A stretch of 64,000 nucleotides of DNA from Xestospongia bergquistia (Eukaryota > Porifera > Demospongiae > Haplosclerida > Petrosiidae), in assembly GCA_963965975.1 (NCBI GenBank), contig OZ014425.1, positions 3,361,501-3,425,500 of the forward strand, in the 5' to 3' direction. Positions 1 through 12,600 of the stretch are shown here, piece by piece (positions within the stretch are counted from its first letter, which is position 1; each line of letters starts with the position of its first letter). The notes below the pieces were generated by a model. That model was not told the DNA's origin. It worked only from the letters and a program-made list of their open reading frames with translations, and did not search any database. Both the position numbers and the translations under genes were made by a program.

Positions 1-7
1 GTTTTAG

Positions 8-1773
8 ACATTTTGACTTACTGGATGAAGACCTATTTTCCTGATTTTCTACTTTGTACAGAAGCAGTGAGTCAAAAAGTTGTTTGTCTTGTTTGCATAC
101 TTATCAATACACACACACAGCTTGATATATTAAAAGGATTTATTGCTGCTCTTAACCAATCTGATGACAGTAACTTCACATCAGCTGCCAGCACTATGTC
201 TTCTACAATCACAGACAAGGTTTTTATTTAGATTAAGTAATTGTTAAGAACATCTAGTGGTAATAGGATGCATTGAGTAACATAATAAAGTGGGGAGCTA
301 GCTTTGATAATAATGTTCTTTACTTGTAGTTGAACACATATTCACGAATTCAGGAAGCTACGAATTCAGACACCAGTAGATTCTCTACTTCATCCTCATC
401 TCCTTCCTCATCTCCTGTGCATCATCTAGCCATACCCACTCAGTCTTTTAAAACAAAAAATGAAAAACTTGACATAAACTCTTTTTCTGCTATACAACTT
501 GCTAGACAAGTAAATACTGTGATAACAATATTTAAACAAATTAACATGTTCAATTAGTTAACTCTAATGGAGCTAGACTTCTTAAAGGTAATTGAAATTT
601 ATGAATTAGCTCTGTACACATGGGAGAGTGGAGAAAGTAAGAAGCTATGTGTACTTTTATTATATCTCTTAAATGAACAGAATCAAAACTATATCAAAAG
701 AATCTGGATGCCTATATTGCCAGATTTAACAAGGTATAATAAAAATTATTACTTTATAAACACTTCCTGCTCATCACAAAAGGTCAGTTACTGGGCTGCT
801 ACAGAAATTTTGTCGTTAGAAGATGAGAAAGCAAGAGCATTGTTAATAGAGAAATTTATAGACATGGCTAAAGTAATTCAGATCAATATTTTAGTGTCAT
901 AGTGATATCTATATTTAGCATTGTCAAGAATTAAAAAACTTCAATACAGCTGTATCACTTGTGACTGGTCTATCACTTTCATCAATAAGACGACTACACA
1001 AAACATGGAAGGTAACAATGATATATTGCTCTTTATGTAAATATCAAATAACATACTTAGCATGTCAATGAGAGACTTGTGAAGTCATTTACTAAACTCA
1101 GACAACTGGTTAATCCTGCAAACAACCATAATGACTATCGTAAAGCATTAGCTTCTGTGTCCAGGAGAGATGGATGCATTCCTTACTTTGGTAAGTAATG
1201 GCAATGTTTAACAACCTTGTATCCTACCTTGTGGGTGTGTTATAGTAACAGTCAGATAAATGTTCTTTCCTCAGGAGTGTTTATGCGTGATATCACTCTG
1301 TGTAACTATGGCAACCCGAAAAAATTAAGAAATGGACTTTGTAATTTTTCCAAGCTTCGAATACTTGTGCAAATGGTAGTAATTTTATGTATTTTTTCTC
1401 ATTTAAACTATACTTCTTGTAGTTTGAAGAGATATATCAGTATCAACGTTCTAAATACTACTATCCATCAGATGACAGGACCCGAAATTATTGTGCCCAT
1501 CTTTCTGTTCTTGATGAACACGAGTAAGCAATCATTAACACAATATTAGGAAAGATTTCATTTGCTTTTAGTTCTCTGTGTGAATTAATAAATTCAAAAC
1601 TATGTCCCATATAATTCACTGGTTATATTATTGTCTGTCATTGTATTGTCTCTTGTCATGAAATAGTTAGGATTTGTTTAACTAACAATCATTTTATGTT
1701 GCTTTACCATAGATTATATGACTTGTCATTGAGATTGGAACCCAGAGAACAGTCAGTTAGTGATACTGACTAA
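8..1773 (+). CDS. Ras-family guanine nucleotide exchange factor, 3' part (RasGEF_N and CDC25 domains)
   Basis: This gene runs in from the left edge. Its product should load GTP onto a Ras/Rap-type GTPase at the membrane. I read exons 8-66, 121-219, 330-509, 558-636, 681-733, 783-872, 919-1010, 1061-1190, 1275-1375, 1423-1523 and 1713-1773. The first two give a RasGEF_N-like stretch (ILTYWMKTYFPDF, then LDILKGFIAALNQ). A Ser-rich linker leads to the catalytic domain: LARQLTLMELDFLK, then SYWAATEILSLEDEKARA, then HCQELKNFNTAVSLVTGL, then RRDGCIPYFG and VFMRDITLCNYGNP, ending LYDLSLRLEP. These match the conserved blocks of CDC25 domains in order. The stop TAA is at 1771-1773. The N-terminal regulatory domains lie outside the window, so I cannot tell RasGRF, RasGEF1, Ral or Rap subfamily. 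The 681-733 exon is the least certain. It converges on the next gene with about 125 bases between stops. Confidence 0.85.
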
Positions 1774-1898
1774 GATTTTTATTTTTTAATTTTTGTGATA
1801 TCTTTCATGGTTTGTTAAAATAATATTCTATTGAAAATTTCGTTTACTTTCTGTGTGATTTTTAAGAATTAAACGTTATCTTTTACAATGATGACAAG

Positions 1899-4048
1899 TC
1901 AATGATAAGTTGGTATGTAATCATATATTGTTGTGACACTGTGAGATGACAAAGTCTGGTTTGATGGCAAATCCAATACTGAGTCATCCACTGACTCATA
2001 TAGTTCATCATCTTGTATATTCAACGAATAACCATTGTTTATATATTGTGCTTCATTTTCAAGTGTAATGTTAAGTTGCAAAGACAAGTTGCTGTTACTT
2101 GTAAATGAAAGGTAACTATTCCTTCTCTCTGGACTGGGTCTCCAAGTATGGTTAGCATCTACAGATCTTACCATATTATAAGCTGGATTAGTTTCAGTTT
2201 GAAGAGAATCAGGAGATTGTTGAGATCCTAGTCTGTTAGGAATATTTGGAAAAACAGTATCTTTATGATGGTGACTAGCTCTCTTTTTACACAAGCATAA
2301 CAGCATTAATAAAATAGTACATGTTGCCATGGCAATAACACATATTGCTAATACAATACCAACTATTGGTAAGATAGATGTGCTTATAGCTTCAGTGGAC
2401 AAGCCATTTGAAGGAAGTGGACATGAAAATCCTAGCAATGAATTGTTATAATAGATAATAACTTCAACAACAAACCTGATGTATATTGTTTAGATACAGA
2501 AATTTCTGTAAAATGTATGAAATTCATTTATTTTTTGTTTCTAACAGAAAATAATTCACCTGGAATTATTACTTGGAGAGCAGAAGAAGATGCACTTTGT
2601 CTTTCTGACATAGCTGTGACTTGTATACTATACCTGTTGCCAGTCTCCAGAGATTTTATTGTTATACTAAACAAAACTAAATTACACACATCATTATATT
2701 ATACATGCATACTTTCTTGCTGAATTTTCAACAAGTAAGGACCAATAATAAGTAGATTGAACATCAGTGACCTCAACTAGAAAAGAGTCTAGTTCAATGC
2801 TGAGATAATACTTGGGGTCATATGTCCATTCAATGTAGACAGAATCTTTACTAATTGCCATGGCTGAAGTAATAATTGGTGAAAACACCGGTTCTAAGAT
2901 AATAAAAATAGAATGTTTGCCTTCTTTTATCTCTCTTACCATCGCAATTGATTCCTTGAAATGAATTGGTTATACACACACATTTTGTGCACTCTAAATT
3001 TTGTTGTCCTTTTGGATAGTTACAGTTTAATTCACACGCTGTACAAATACAAAGCAATATTATAAACAATTCTATTATGATGAATTTATTCATCTTCTTT
3101 GCCATATTTGTTACAAATGATAGGTGTCCAATGTAACATGCCATTTTAGTCTGACATCATGCAATATTATGGTCATTAAAAATACAAATTTAGATGTGTT
3201 ATATCATAATCAGTAACACATGCTTGCATCTAATCTGATTAATTATTATAGGCAGCACTAAGTACTGTACTTACTATAGCTAGTGCTAATGACTAACAGG
3301 CCATTTGAAAAGTGCTAAATGAATTAAACTGCATTATAAAACCTATTACTGTAGCTGTTAGTGGTCTTCTGTGTACATCAATTGAATAATTCTATATCAG
3401 ACTCAATTTTGATGTTTAATAGTTGTTTTATTTATGATTATAATGCAAATATATATAGGTGTTAGTGAACACAAAGGAACTCTACCTGGTAGAGATACAA
3501 CTGTTTCTGCATCAACATCACGAACATTAAATCCAATATCTTTGTAATAACTGATATTTTTACTTGTTTCATAGACTTGTAGTTTTAAATTCAATGAAGT
3601 ATTTGGTTGTAATGGACCAAGAAGAAAATTACTAAGGTGTCCTGGAAGATTAATACTAAAAGTATTATTATTGTAGTTGTTGATTCTATTTGTAATTGTC
3701 AACAAGAAACTGATAATCTGTGTCTGTTGGGCAGGTGATGTAGATCTGACATTCCAATAAAGAGAAATAAATTTTGGTGAAGAGATTGTTGCTTTAAATA
3801 CACTGAAATTGAAGGCAGATGGAGAGAGAGGAGTTGGTTGTAGTTCTGGTGAAGCTATATAACTTGAGGCTGATGTATACCTTGGTGCTGATGTATAGCT
3901 TGTAGACGTTGATAAATGCAACGTTGTTGTACCTGGAATAAAAGCAATATTATACAGTAGCTGTCAATGACAATTTACCTAATAAATAATGGACATTTAG
4001 CAAGATTACAGTGACTAGACAACGAGAGAAGACGTTATAACGAACCAT
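1899..4048 (-). CDS. Single-pass membrane protein with FN3 and EGF-like modules
   Basis: Proposed exons (high to low): 3979-4048, 3486-3932, 2940-3038, 2713-2893, 2560-2666, 1899-2431, summing to 1437 bases (478 aa). The start MVRYNVF begins a hydrophobic signal peptide. A Ser/Thr/Tyr-rich stretch and an FN3-like domain follow (YWNV, then LGPLQPNTSLNLKLQVYE). Next come a short EGF-like Cys motif (CxxCxC then eight residues then C), a second FN3 (YIEWTYDP, then IKSLETGNRYSIQVTAMSE) split by an intron, a transmembrane helix (ILPIVGIVLAICVIAMATC) and a basic stop-transfer CKKR. The cytoplasmic tail is about 130 residues with several Tyr motifs (NPAYNM, DELYESV, IYDYIPTYH) that could be phosphorylated. 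The module borders are mostly phase-1 introns, as usual for shuffled extracellular domains. Alternatively there are two genes: an in-frame ATG at 3105 could give a separate signal peptide for the EGF part, with the upstream FN3 exon reading to a stop at 3403. Ligand unknown. Confidence 0.65.
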
Positions 4049-4501
4049 GATAAATCGAGTGACCAATACAGCGATAATGCAAAGATTATAGTGTGAGGGT
4101 GTGGTCTTTATACATGCTTTCCAAAAGTAGATAATTTTTTATCATAAAATTATTATACATAAAACAGTAAATAAATAAACAATAGAGCATGGAATGAAAC
4201 ACAAAATTAGACGTGTACATCGAATAGAAAGAATTCTAAAAAAGGTACATTCTGCACTAGCCAGCTAGAAAAGAGACGTGACGTGAAGTATATTTATACA
4301 TCACATAACATAACAAGTATCATTGATAATAATTGGAAAAGGAGGTATTAGGGGAATATGGTGGACATGCAGAACAACAGACCATAGATTACTATAAAGT
4401 GCTAATATGTATTAATAGAAGACAAATTGAATATAATCCACAAATCAACTAGCATAACTATGAGAGACAGAAAGAGAATATGAATTTTAGATGTGCTTAT
4501 G
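4049..4501. other. Intergenic, about 450 bases
   Basis: This stretch lies between two minus-strand genes: the start of the FN3 membrane protein and the stop of the ataxin-7-like gene. It must hold the promoter and 5' UTR of the former and the 3' UTR of the latter. I see no coding potential or recognisable repeat. Confidence 0.5.
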
Positions 4502-7500
4502 TCATGACACCTGTTGAGTTCTTTGTGTTACATTTTGTGGAGCACCTAAACCTGGTTGATGGTAAGCTGTGGTTCCTTGATTTCCTCCACTAGGAGCAAG
4601 ACGACGTAAATGAGGATGGGATGGAGATGAATTTACAGAAGAAGGCAATAGACTAGAATTATCAGTAGGAACAGGAGATAAGTGAGAAGGCTGAACAAGA
4701 CCACCAGCAGCAGTCATATGTTGCATTGTTAAAGGAGAAGCAGATGGAAGACAATACTTTGTTAAATGTGGTTGCGATGGTGATGCAATTTGATTTGTTA
4801 GATGACTCTTCAGCATAGTGTCAGTACTATTGTTTGCATACATTACTTCTCCTGTTGAATTGACATCTGATATGACTGGACTGTTGCTTCCAGTATCAGA
4901 TACCAGTTCTGGTACTCCACTAGAACTCTGTGGTGGTATCCATACATGGGGAGGCTGATGTTGACTCACTATTAAATGTTGTATCATTTGAGCATTCAAC
5001 TGATCTGATAGGAAAGGCATGGAAAGAGGGATTGGTGCTCCAGGAAAGCCTTGAGGGGTAGCAGGTGTAACTGATTGTGCCATACCTGGACCTACAGAAG
5101 AAATAACATTCGTAAAGTCAATTTTATTCTGTGAGCTAATATTAGGATTAACTATAAAATTCCAGTTCTACTAATACAAGTACTCATTACATAAGATAGC
5201 TCATAAAATAGGTCATTCTATCATTAAAATCAATTATGATTTGTAGACTTTGTCACCAGGGGAACATATCATACCCAGGAATGTCATTGCTTGTTTATCT
5301 GGACCAACATCAACAAGAGTGTTAGAGGGTGTGGCAATATTAATGTGGAATGCTTTTATAATAAACAGAGTATTATCACTAGCAGCTGTGTTGAAATATA
5401 TCAGATACTAAATGAATAACAAAACTTACTAAAACCTCAAACTGACATACAATAACATTGACAGTATGTGTATAACTTACCACCAACAGGGAGTATAGAC
5501 CTAGGGAGGAGGTGTTGTGATGGATTTAGAACATAAGTTTGTGGAGACGAACTAACTGAGAAAGGTTGAACAGGGGAAGACAGAGAATTAGGCAGATTCA
5601 CCACACCATTCATCAAAGGAGACTGTGTCTAGAAATGAAAAAATTGAATGAGTTAATGATTTAGATAAGACACAATTATATTAGGAAATAAAATCTATTA
5701 CCGTTTTCATGTAACTAGATGTAGTTCTTTGATGTAATAACATCTCTTCATTGTGATTTAGAGTGAATTCCTCTTGTTTAATTCTCACATGTCTCCAATC
5801 TTCTACTTCATCATTACATTCTGTCATAGCTTTCTCATTCATATGACGCTTATTAACATACCCAGATGTAGGTATTGAGATTGGAAGAGTAGGCTCCTTG
5901 TCATTTTGTACTGATGACTGCTGAACTTTAGATGACCTCCTACTTCGTTTTCTATTTTTAGTAAGGGATGGTGGTGGGTTCTCGTTCACTCTTTTTGTTT
6001 CTTTAGACTGATAAACAGCTTGATGGTGTTCATTTGTGTACTGGTGCAAATTGTAAAATTGTGATGTTGAAAACTCTGTTGTTGGTTGTTGACTAGTGGT
6101 TAATGTGGGTGTGTCCACAGTGACGTTGGTTGATGTTTGAATGGAGGGAGGAGTGAAGGAGAGAGTTGTGGAGTGTCTTGGATATGATAATAAGATGTGA
6201 TTTTGTTTACCAAGATACGAATACTTCCGTTGAACGTGTCTTTGTCTGAATAAATGATTGAATTGCCTATACAAAGTGACAATGTAAACTACAAGCCATT
6301 ATAACAAAGGAAGAAGGAGTAAGTCGTAGTATCATGTTCTGCTACAACTTACCTAAATATTGATGATTCTGGTACATTATAAAACTCCTTGTCTCTGCCT
6401 GAGAGAGAAACGAGAGATGAACGAAGAGTGTCCATATGATGAGAGAAAACATGATAGCCTTGAGTAGCTTGATGACATCTATATGAATTAACCTACACAA
6501 ATGTATTACATTATATGCACACATCAAGTTAGTGCCTTACAACAGCAGGTTTGGGATACAACTGCTCATCAGACAATACACTGTCATCTGTACTCAGTAA
6601 TGACTGCTCTTGTATTGCATTATTTAAGTCACGTTCCTCCTCTACTCCGTCCAAATATACCATACAGGAAGGTGGTAATGGGCTCTCTCCTAAAAACATC
6701 CCTCTATTACTTGAAGGAGGAAGAGGAGAAGCAGCAGAACCTGGGGATGCAGAGATAAGGTTTGAGGCAGGTGACATGATTAGTGGAGATGTGGGAGGAG
6801 GGGCACTTTGTCCTATAGAACGTAGCTTCTCCATTTTCTTAAGCTTTTTTAATTTTTTATGCTCTTGAAGAAGTTCTGAAAGTGGTCGTGATCTACCAAG
6901 TACTTTTTGCCGTAGTTCCAGAGAATGAATCTAAATGTGAAAAGAAACAATTAATAACATTGATATAAAATACATGTATACTCACTTTACAAGTGATTGA
7001 CTTTCGACAGTACTTTTTTTCAGGTTCCATCCATACACCACAATGACGATCAAAATCACATTCTAAAAATAAAAATAAGGAGATTCTATTGTGAGAAGCT
7101 TTACTAACAGACACTATCATACTATAGCCTTGGATCATTTGTTAGGGTGGAATACAAAGTCATAAATAACTCATAAAATGAATAGGCCTAACTCATTCAA
7201 AAACCAGCTAAAATCTACATAATTATCTTATTAAAACATGCTTATGTTAGTTTATTAGTGATATACCTTTACTTTTCTTTACATTCCCTCCAGTAACTAT
7301 AGCTCCTATACCAACTGATGATTGACCAAATGTTTGTACTGGTGTTAAGTGGTATGGATGCTTGGGGGGTGGAGGCCCTTTGAGAATCTCAGAATGATAA
7401 AGTTCTAAATAATAAAAAAATAAGTTAATAATGTGATAATGACCATTAATATTATAGTGTAGCTTCAATAATACTGACATAATCACATCTTATATGTTAC

Positions 7501-8008
7501 CATACTGACCTTTATGTTTCAAGAGGGCTTGACTCTTGACTACACGCCCACATAGTTCACATACTACAAGCAACATATTGTCTGTTGCTGGTTCTCTACC
7601 ATAGATAGCCATATCTAGTTGACATTGAAAGAATATAAAAAGCATATTAAACAACTTTAAGCAAACCTTCTTTATGCAGCCTTCCTGAAGTAGGAGATAA
7701 AGGATTGCGTGAGCCTGGCAGACCACCTCCCCCGCCTCCAACAACTAGTACAAAATGGATGAAATTATCAGGTTGCCATGGTAACAATGACATTCTAATT
7801 AATGCCCACATAATGACGTAACATGTACACCTACATGGGCTACAATATTGTTGAAAGCTCTTATATTATAAGCACAATAACCTTAATACTAGTATCATTC
7901 AAACATACATATTTACTTTCACTCCTCACCTCTCTGTCTAGCATATTCTTCAAACTTGGACCAAGCACTATCTTTAGCTGGTGTATGTCCCAGTTTACCT
8001 CCCTCCAT
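4502..8008 (-). CDS. ATXN7: Ataxin-7 family protein (SAGA deubiquitinase-module subunit)
   Basis: Eleven exons: 7930-8008, 7667-7744, 7510-7614, 7267-7404, 6986-7062, 6541-6930, 6353-6492, 5702-6266, 5481-5628, 5275-5385 and 4502-5091. They total 2421 bases (806 aa), close to vertebrate ATXN7. The start ATG at 8008 is the first after an in-frame stop. Residues about 55-87 carry a Cys-Cys-His zinc finger (VVCELCGRVVKSQALLKH). Residues about 134-190 are the SCA7 domain (CDFDRHCGVW, KYCRKSITCK, then LGRSRPLSELLQEH). The rest is low-complexity Pro/Ser-rich sequence with a basic patch (KNRKRSRRSSK) that may be a nuclear signal. Family members anchor the USP22-type H2B deubiquitinase module in the SAGA coactivator. 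No polyglutamine tract is present. The SCA7 domain is clear; ATXN7 versus ATXN7L1/L2 cannot be separated because the sponge-like gene probably predates that split. It is divergent from the SENP8-like gene. Confidence 0.88.
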
Positions 8009-8336
8009 TGGACCACTAATAGGATAACTGGACCAGAGGGAGGTACCTCCCTTTCAGGGGGGAATTTCAAATTTCACCCGCGCAAAGGAAGTGTTAGAAT
8101 GAGTAGATCGAGTCTTTGCCTTGTTTTAAGAAGGCCATAAACTTATCAGATGTGCTTGTAACCTCAATCCTCTTCTTTTAAAGACAGGTCGCCAAACAAA
8201 GCTTCTTGGAATTCTTTCTAGGCTTTGGCAGCCATTTTCTCGTTTCCGCAATCACAGAATTCTTTTACGTATAATTAGAAAAGTCCCGCCTTCTTTTATG
8301 GCTGGGGAAGTAAGAAGTTGATTGTAGTTTCGCAAA
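8009..8336. promoter_or_regulatory. Shared divergent promoter region, ataxin-7-like / SENP8-like
   Basis: There are 328 bases between the two start codons, including a less AT-rich part around 8030-8100 with CpG dinucleotides. The arrangement implies both 5' UTRs and promoters lie here. I cannot point to specific factor sites. Confidence 0.45.
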
Positions 8337-9400
8337 ATGTCTGATAAAATAGTGCTTAGTTACCATGACAGCTTAATCAGGGAGTCTGACTTCTCTCTGT
8401 TGGATGCTCCTCAGTGGCTTAATGACAAAGTGATAGGGTTCTACTTTGAGTTAGTTGAGAAATAATTATACAAACATAAACAATTATAAATCAAATTCAA
8501 TGTGATATTAATACAGCATGTTAATAGTTCAATCATTTTAACAGAATGGCAGTATTTGATAAATATTACTAGATAAATATTAGAGTCTGTACATAGGTAT
8601 TTAGAGAAAGAAATATTTCTGACAGAGAAGAATGATGTGTGTTTCATAACTCCTGATGTTACACAGTTCATCAAACTTTACAAAGGTAATGACCAGAAAT
8701 ACTTTTGATGTAGACTCAGTATAACACAAGCATGTCTTGTATAGATTTCCATTTGAACAATGACTTATATATCATCAATAGTGGCAACTAATATAATGAA
8801 TATATTTTCATCAGGTCCAGAATTGAAGTTTTTCCTTGAACCATTAAATCTACATGAGAAGAAATTAATTGTTCTAGCTGTTAATAACAATGCTTCCAGT
8901 GAGGCATGTGGTGGATCACATTGGTAAGTGTAATCAGATTATAAATTTATGATGATTATGAACTAAGGAGTACGTTGACATACAATCGAGAGCTTAATAC
9001 ATTCAATCACTATGACTCATCATCGCCTAGCAACCAGCAATCAGCCAAACAATGTGCTGCTAAACTTACTCAATTTGCAACAGGTAATCCTCTTTTTCAC
9101 ATTTCTTTTTATTTATTAGTCTTCTAGGTACAGATACAAAAGTACCTTTTGTTGAAGTTTCTTGTCCTCGTCAACACAACAGTTAGTGGATAGCTACTGT
9201 GTATACAACATCACTAGTTTTTGTTCATAGCATATGATTGTGGTGTATATGCACTGCTTTTTGCAGAACATATAGCTAAAGTTCAGTTGAGGAAGCTGGA
9301 TAACTCAATCACAGACATTATTTCATTAGAAGTTGTTTCTCAATGGAGGACAAACACAAAAAAGTTAATAATTGATTTAGCACAATCATTTAATTTGTAA
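8337..9400 (+). CDS. SENP8: SENP8-like NEDD8-specific cysteine protease
   Basis: Six exons (8337-8449, 8597-8685, 8815-8923, 8968-9083, 9128-9181, 9231-9400) total 651 bases, giving 216 aa; vertebrate SENP8 is about 212. The protein starts MSDKIVLSYHDSLI and contains LLDAPQWLNDKVIGFYFEYL, the usual ULP1-family N-terminal signature. The catalytic triad is visible at the family positions: His in GGSHW (about 103), Asp in NHYDS (about 121) and Cys in YDCGVYALL (about 163), with a Gln in SCPRQHN before the Cys as oxyanion residue. The family processes the NEDD8 precursor and removes NEDD8 from non-cullin targets. The stop TAA (9398-9400) is followed by AATAAA-type signals within about 30 bases. 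It converges with the astacin gene, 282 bases between stops. Identification is firm. Confidence 0.93.
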
Positions 9401-9682
9401 TAAAAATAATATAAATTTTGAAAGAAATAAAAATGATGTACATTATAAAATTTATCTAAAACAATCATATTATACAAATATACATAACGGTGACAAAGGT
9501 AGTATAAAAATAGATTGGCAAATGCCAAGAAAAGACTTCATAAAAATTTTAGGAATGTAAATATACAATAACAACTAAAGAACAATAACAAACAGATAAT
9601 GGGTATATATATCACCTTATGATGGCTGACTGAATGCTAGTTATAAATCTGTCAGAGCTTTTGATTTGACTGATGGTATTTG

Positions 9683-12600
9683 CTATAATATATGGATGTA
9701 AAATCTGCCAATTTGACATGTCTCATCATGCTTACAAGAGTCTTTTCTACATTTTTTGCTTGTTGATGGATCACAACCAATCCAACTAGTTTGTAAGTCA
9801 CTGGTTACCAAATTATGTCGTAGCTCAATTAAATCATTGCTCCTTATTGGCTCTCCAATGTTTTTCCCTGGTGAAAACACATAAAGGATGTGTTGTTGGC
9901 ATTTCCTTTTATACATGTCCATCTTAGGACAATTATAGTCCAGTCTACATGCACCTATTATACCACAAGTTACCACACTATTGAGTTCATGATATGGTGT
10001 AATTATAACTTGATCACCTATTTGAATAGTCTGATTGTTTTTGTTATCTTTGAGTTTTATTAAGGATAGCTTTGTTGATCCACAATTTTCATGCTGCTTT
10101 GAAGAAAAAGATTTCGTATAACAACGACTTTTCTCACAAGTGAAACAATAAGTTTTGTTTCCAAAACGATACTCTGTTGTCAAACTTATTGCTCTTCCTA
10201 TGTGGGTAGAGGAGAGTGATAGGTGACACAAGTTAAGATAATACAGTGATCATACTCCAATATTAACACAATGAAAAATTATTAACAAATTAACTGCCAT
10301 ATTAAACAGGTATGACATTATCATATTTGTATAATTTAATAGATGATTATTTAGCTCATTAGTTTTATTAATACAATACCTGATGTAATTGGAGGCAATA
10401 GTATAGGTGTTGGTTGGTTTGACAAATGTGTTGACATTAATGTGGGTGTAGGATTGATCGCCAATGAACTACTTATAAAATATTTAGCAGTTTCTTGAAA
10501 AGACACAAAGTGACCAACAGTGGTACTTGCTTCTTGAGAGTTAGCTTCTTGTGCTGACACAGAGCGACTGACAGTGGTAGTTGCTGGTTGCATTTCTTGA
10601 AAGCTAGAATCTTCTTTTGACATAAAGTGACTAATAGTGGTAGCCACTAGTGAAATTTCTTGAGAACTAGTTTCTTGTGTTGAGGTTTTTGACATTGGGT
10701 GACTTTGTGTTGTAAGAGGGATAGTATTACTCAATGCTTGGTATATAGATAGTGTCATATTGCTAACTGAATGAGACTCTTCATTAAGGGAGGATGTTGA
10801 ACTATATTTATTCCAATTGATATTATCAGTTAGAAATACTGCTGGTTGACCACTTCCATTTTGAGGTTCATAATCTATTGTGTAAAATTCAGAAACATGT
10901 CATCTACTGTCTAATACATGTATTTACTATTCTCTAGCCAATAGAAATATAATTATAACTATATTCGGTGAACATTACACTGAACACATGACTAATGATT
11001 CTTATAACCAAAGCATATGTTAGCCAAGTTGTCACATAGTCAGGAAATTGGGAAAGTACAATCACTTTATACTACATCCAGAAATGGTTGGTAAATAGGT
11101 GGGTGAAAGAAGGCTTTTCCAAATTAATTGCTGTTTACATAAGCCAGTTAATTGTTGGATAAACAAATAGAGGAAATGACTTGGATAGTAGCAAGCTCAG
11201 CAACTATTAAGCACATTTTAAACGTTACACCTATTTTGTGTTGGTTAAATATTGGCAGTATTGAATGGCAATTAACAAAACAGAATACTCAATAAGAATA
11301 TTATTAGGAAAACACATCTTCCATAGTGGTATATTATATACCAAGGGATTGACTATATATCCAATAACAATTATAACCCATAGTCTCCCAATTTACTATT
11401 AGCATGTTAAGGTGATAATTATATCCTCAGTATGTTAGACAATTACTGACGTATTCAATGAATTAAATATAATTGCTTCAAAAATGTAAGACATACTTAG
11501 CTGATACGTCTTTAGATAATTGTTTTGTCTAAGTACAAAGTGTTATTGGCAACACAAGCAAATGCTTAGCGTTCTAACTGAAATGTAAGTGAGATATATA
11601 GAATGACTCATCAGATTGCAATATGCCAAATCAGTATCTCCTTCTTAAAGCTAGTAGAAACAAATATTGTGGGTGCACAAATAACAAGATAATTCATTAA
11701 AGACATCAAAGCGTACTTATAGCATCAGCAGTCACGAATAGACTATAAAAGGTAAAAATTATTAGCACAGTAATCACTAATATAATGCCAAAGTCAATCA
11801 CCCTATAAGATATAAGAAGCTATTTGTTTATACTAAACTATTTGAAATATGTACGAGGGATTTTTGTGGTCTTATTGCATCATCAAGGTTTAACGATCAA
11901 TCTATCTACACTGAGTGGTATCGGTCATTGACTATACACTTAATATTAATTACAACTTGTCAAAATGATATCAATATAAATAGAGCCCTTATCTAGAGCA
12001 GCACATTTCCTATTATCAAAACTGTATCTAATGATCATTATACAATCACTTACATGGTTGACATCCATAGAGATATCTCAGCTGTAAATAGTCACTGTCT
12101 GAAGGAATCAGTCGTTTTTCATAGCCTATTTCTCCAGTGACATTCATTTTTGGTTTTAAGGTATCTCCATCATTTTTAGAGAAAGCATTAAGAGGATAAT
12201 GCATTATACTATAATAGTCATACGTTTGTTTAAAACTTTGTGCCTCTGCTGGAGATTGGATATTAAAAAGGTGGCCTCTTCCTGACTCAATATTATCCCA
12301 AACTACCTCAATGAAGTCATCCCGATCGGGTCTAGTATGTTCATGCCACAATCCTAGTACATGACCTAACTCGTGTACAACTGAACCAGGTGTATTAAAA
12401 CAACTTGAATGTAAGTTCACTAGTTGTCGTCCTCCTGCATTGCCTACACTAGCATAACAACTAAATAAGGAAAATGACGTATATATGTTACTAATATAAG
12501 TTAGAATTCAAATATCCTAATTTAAAATAATTATATTATTCACATCTTAAAGACGATCATTCGTATAATTATATATATATTACATATTATATGTAATATA

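Noticed and set aside
1..24. Similarity of the window start to 15200-15225 (AGACATTTTGACTT)
   Set aside because: The shared stretch is short and the first is coding sequence of the RasGEF gene; chance similarity in AT-rich DNA is enough.
2940..3105. A separate gene starting MAKKMNKF at 3105
   Set aside because: Kept only as an alternative: a good acceptor in phase 1 at 3038 lets the EGF exon join the upstream FN3 exon, and the hydrophobic leader overlaps that acceptor's pyrimidine tract.
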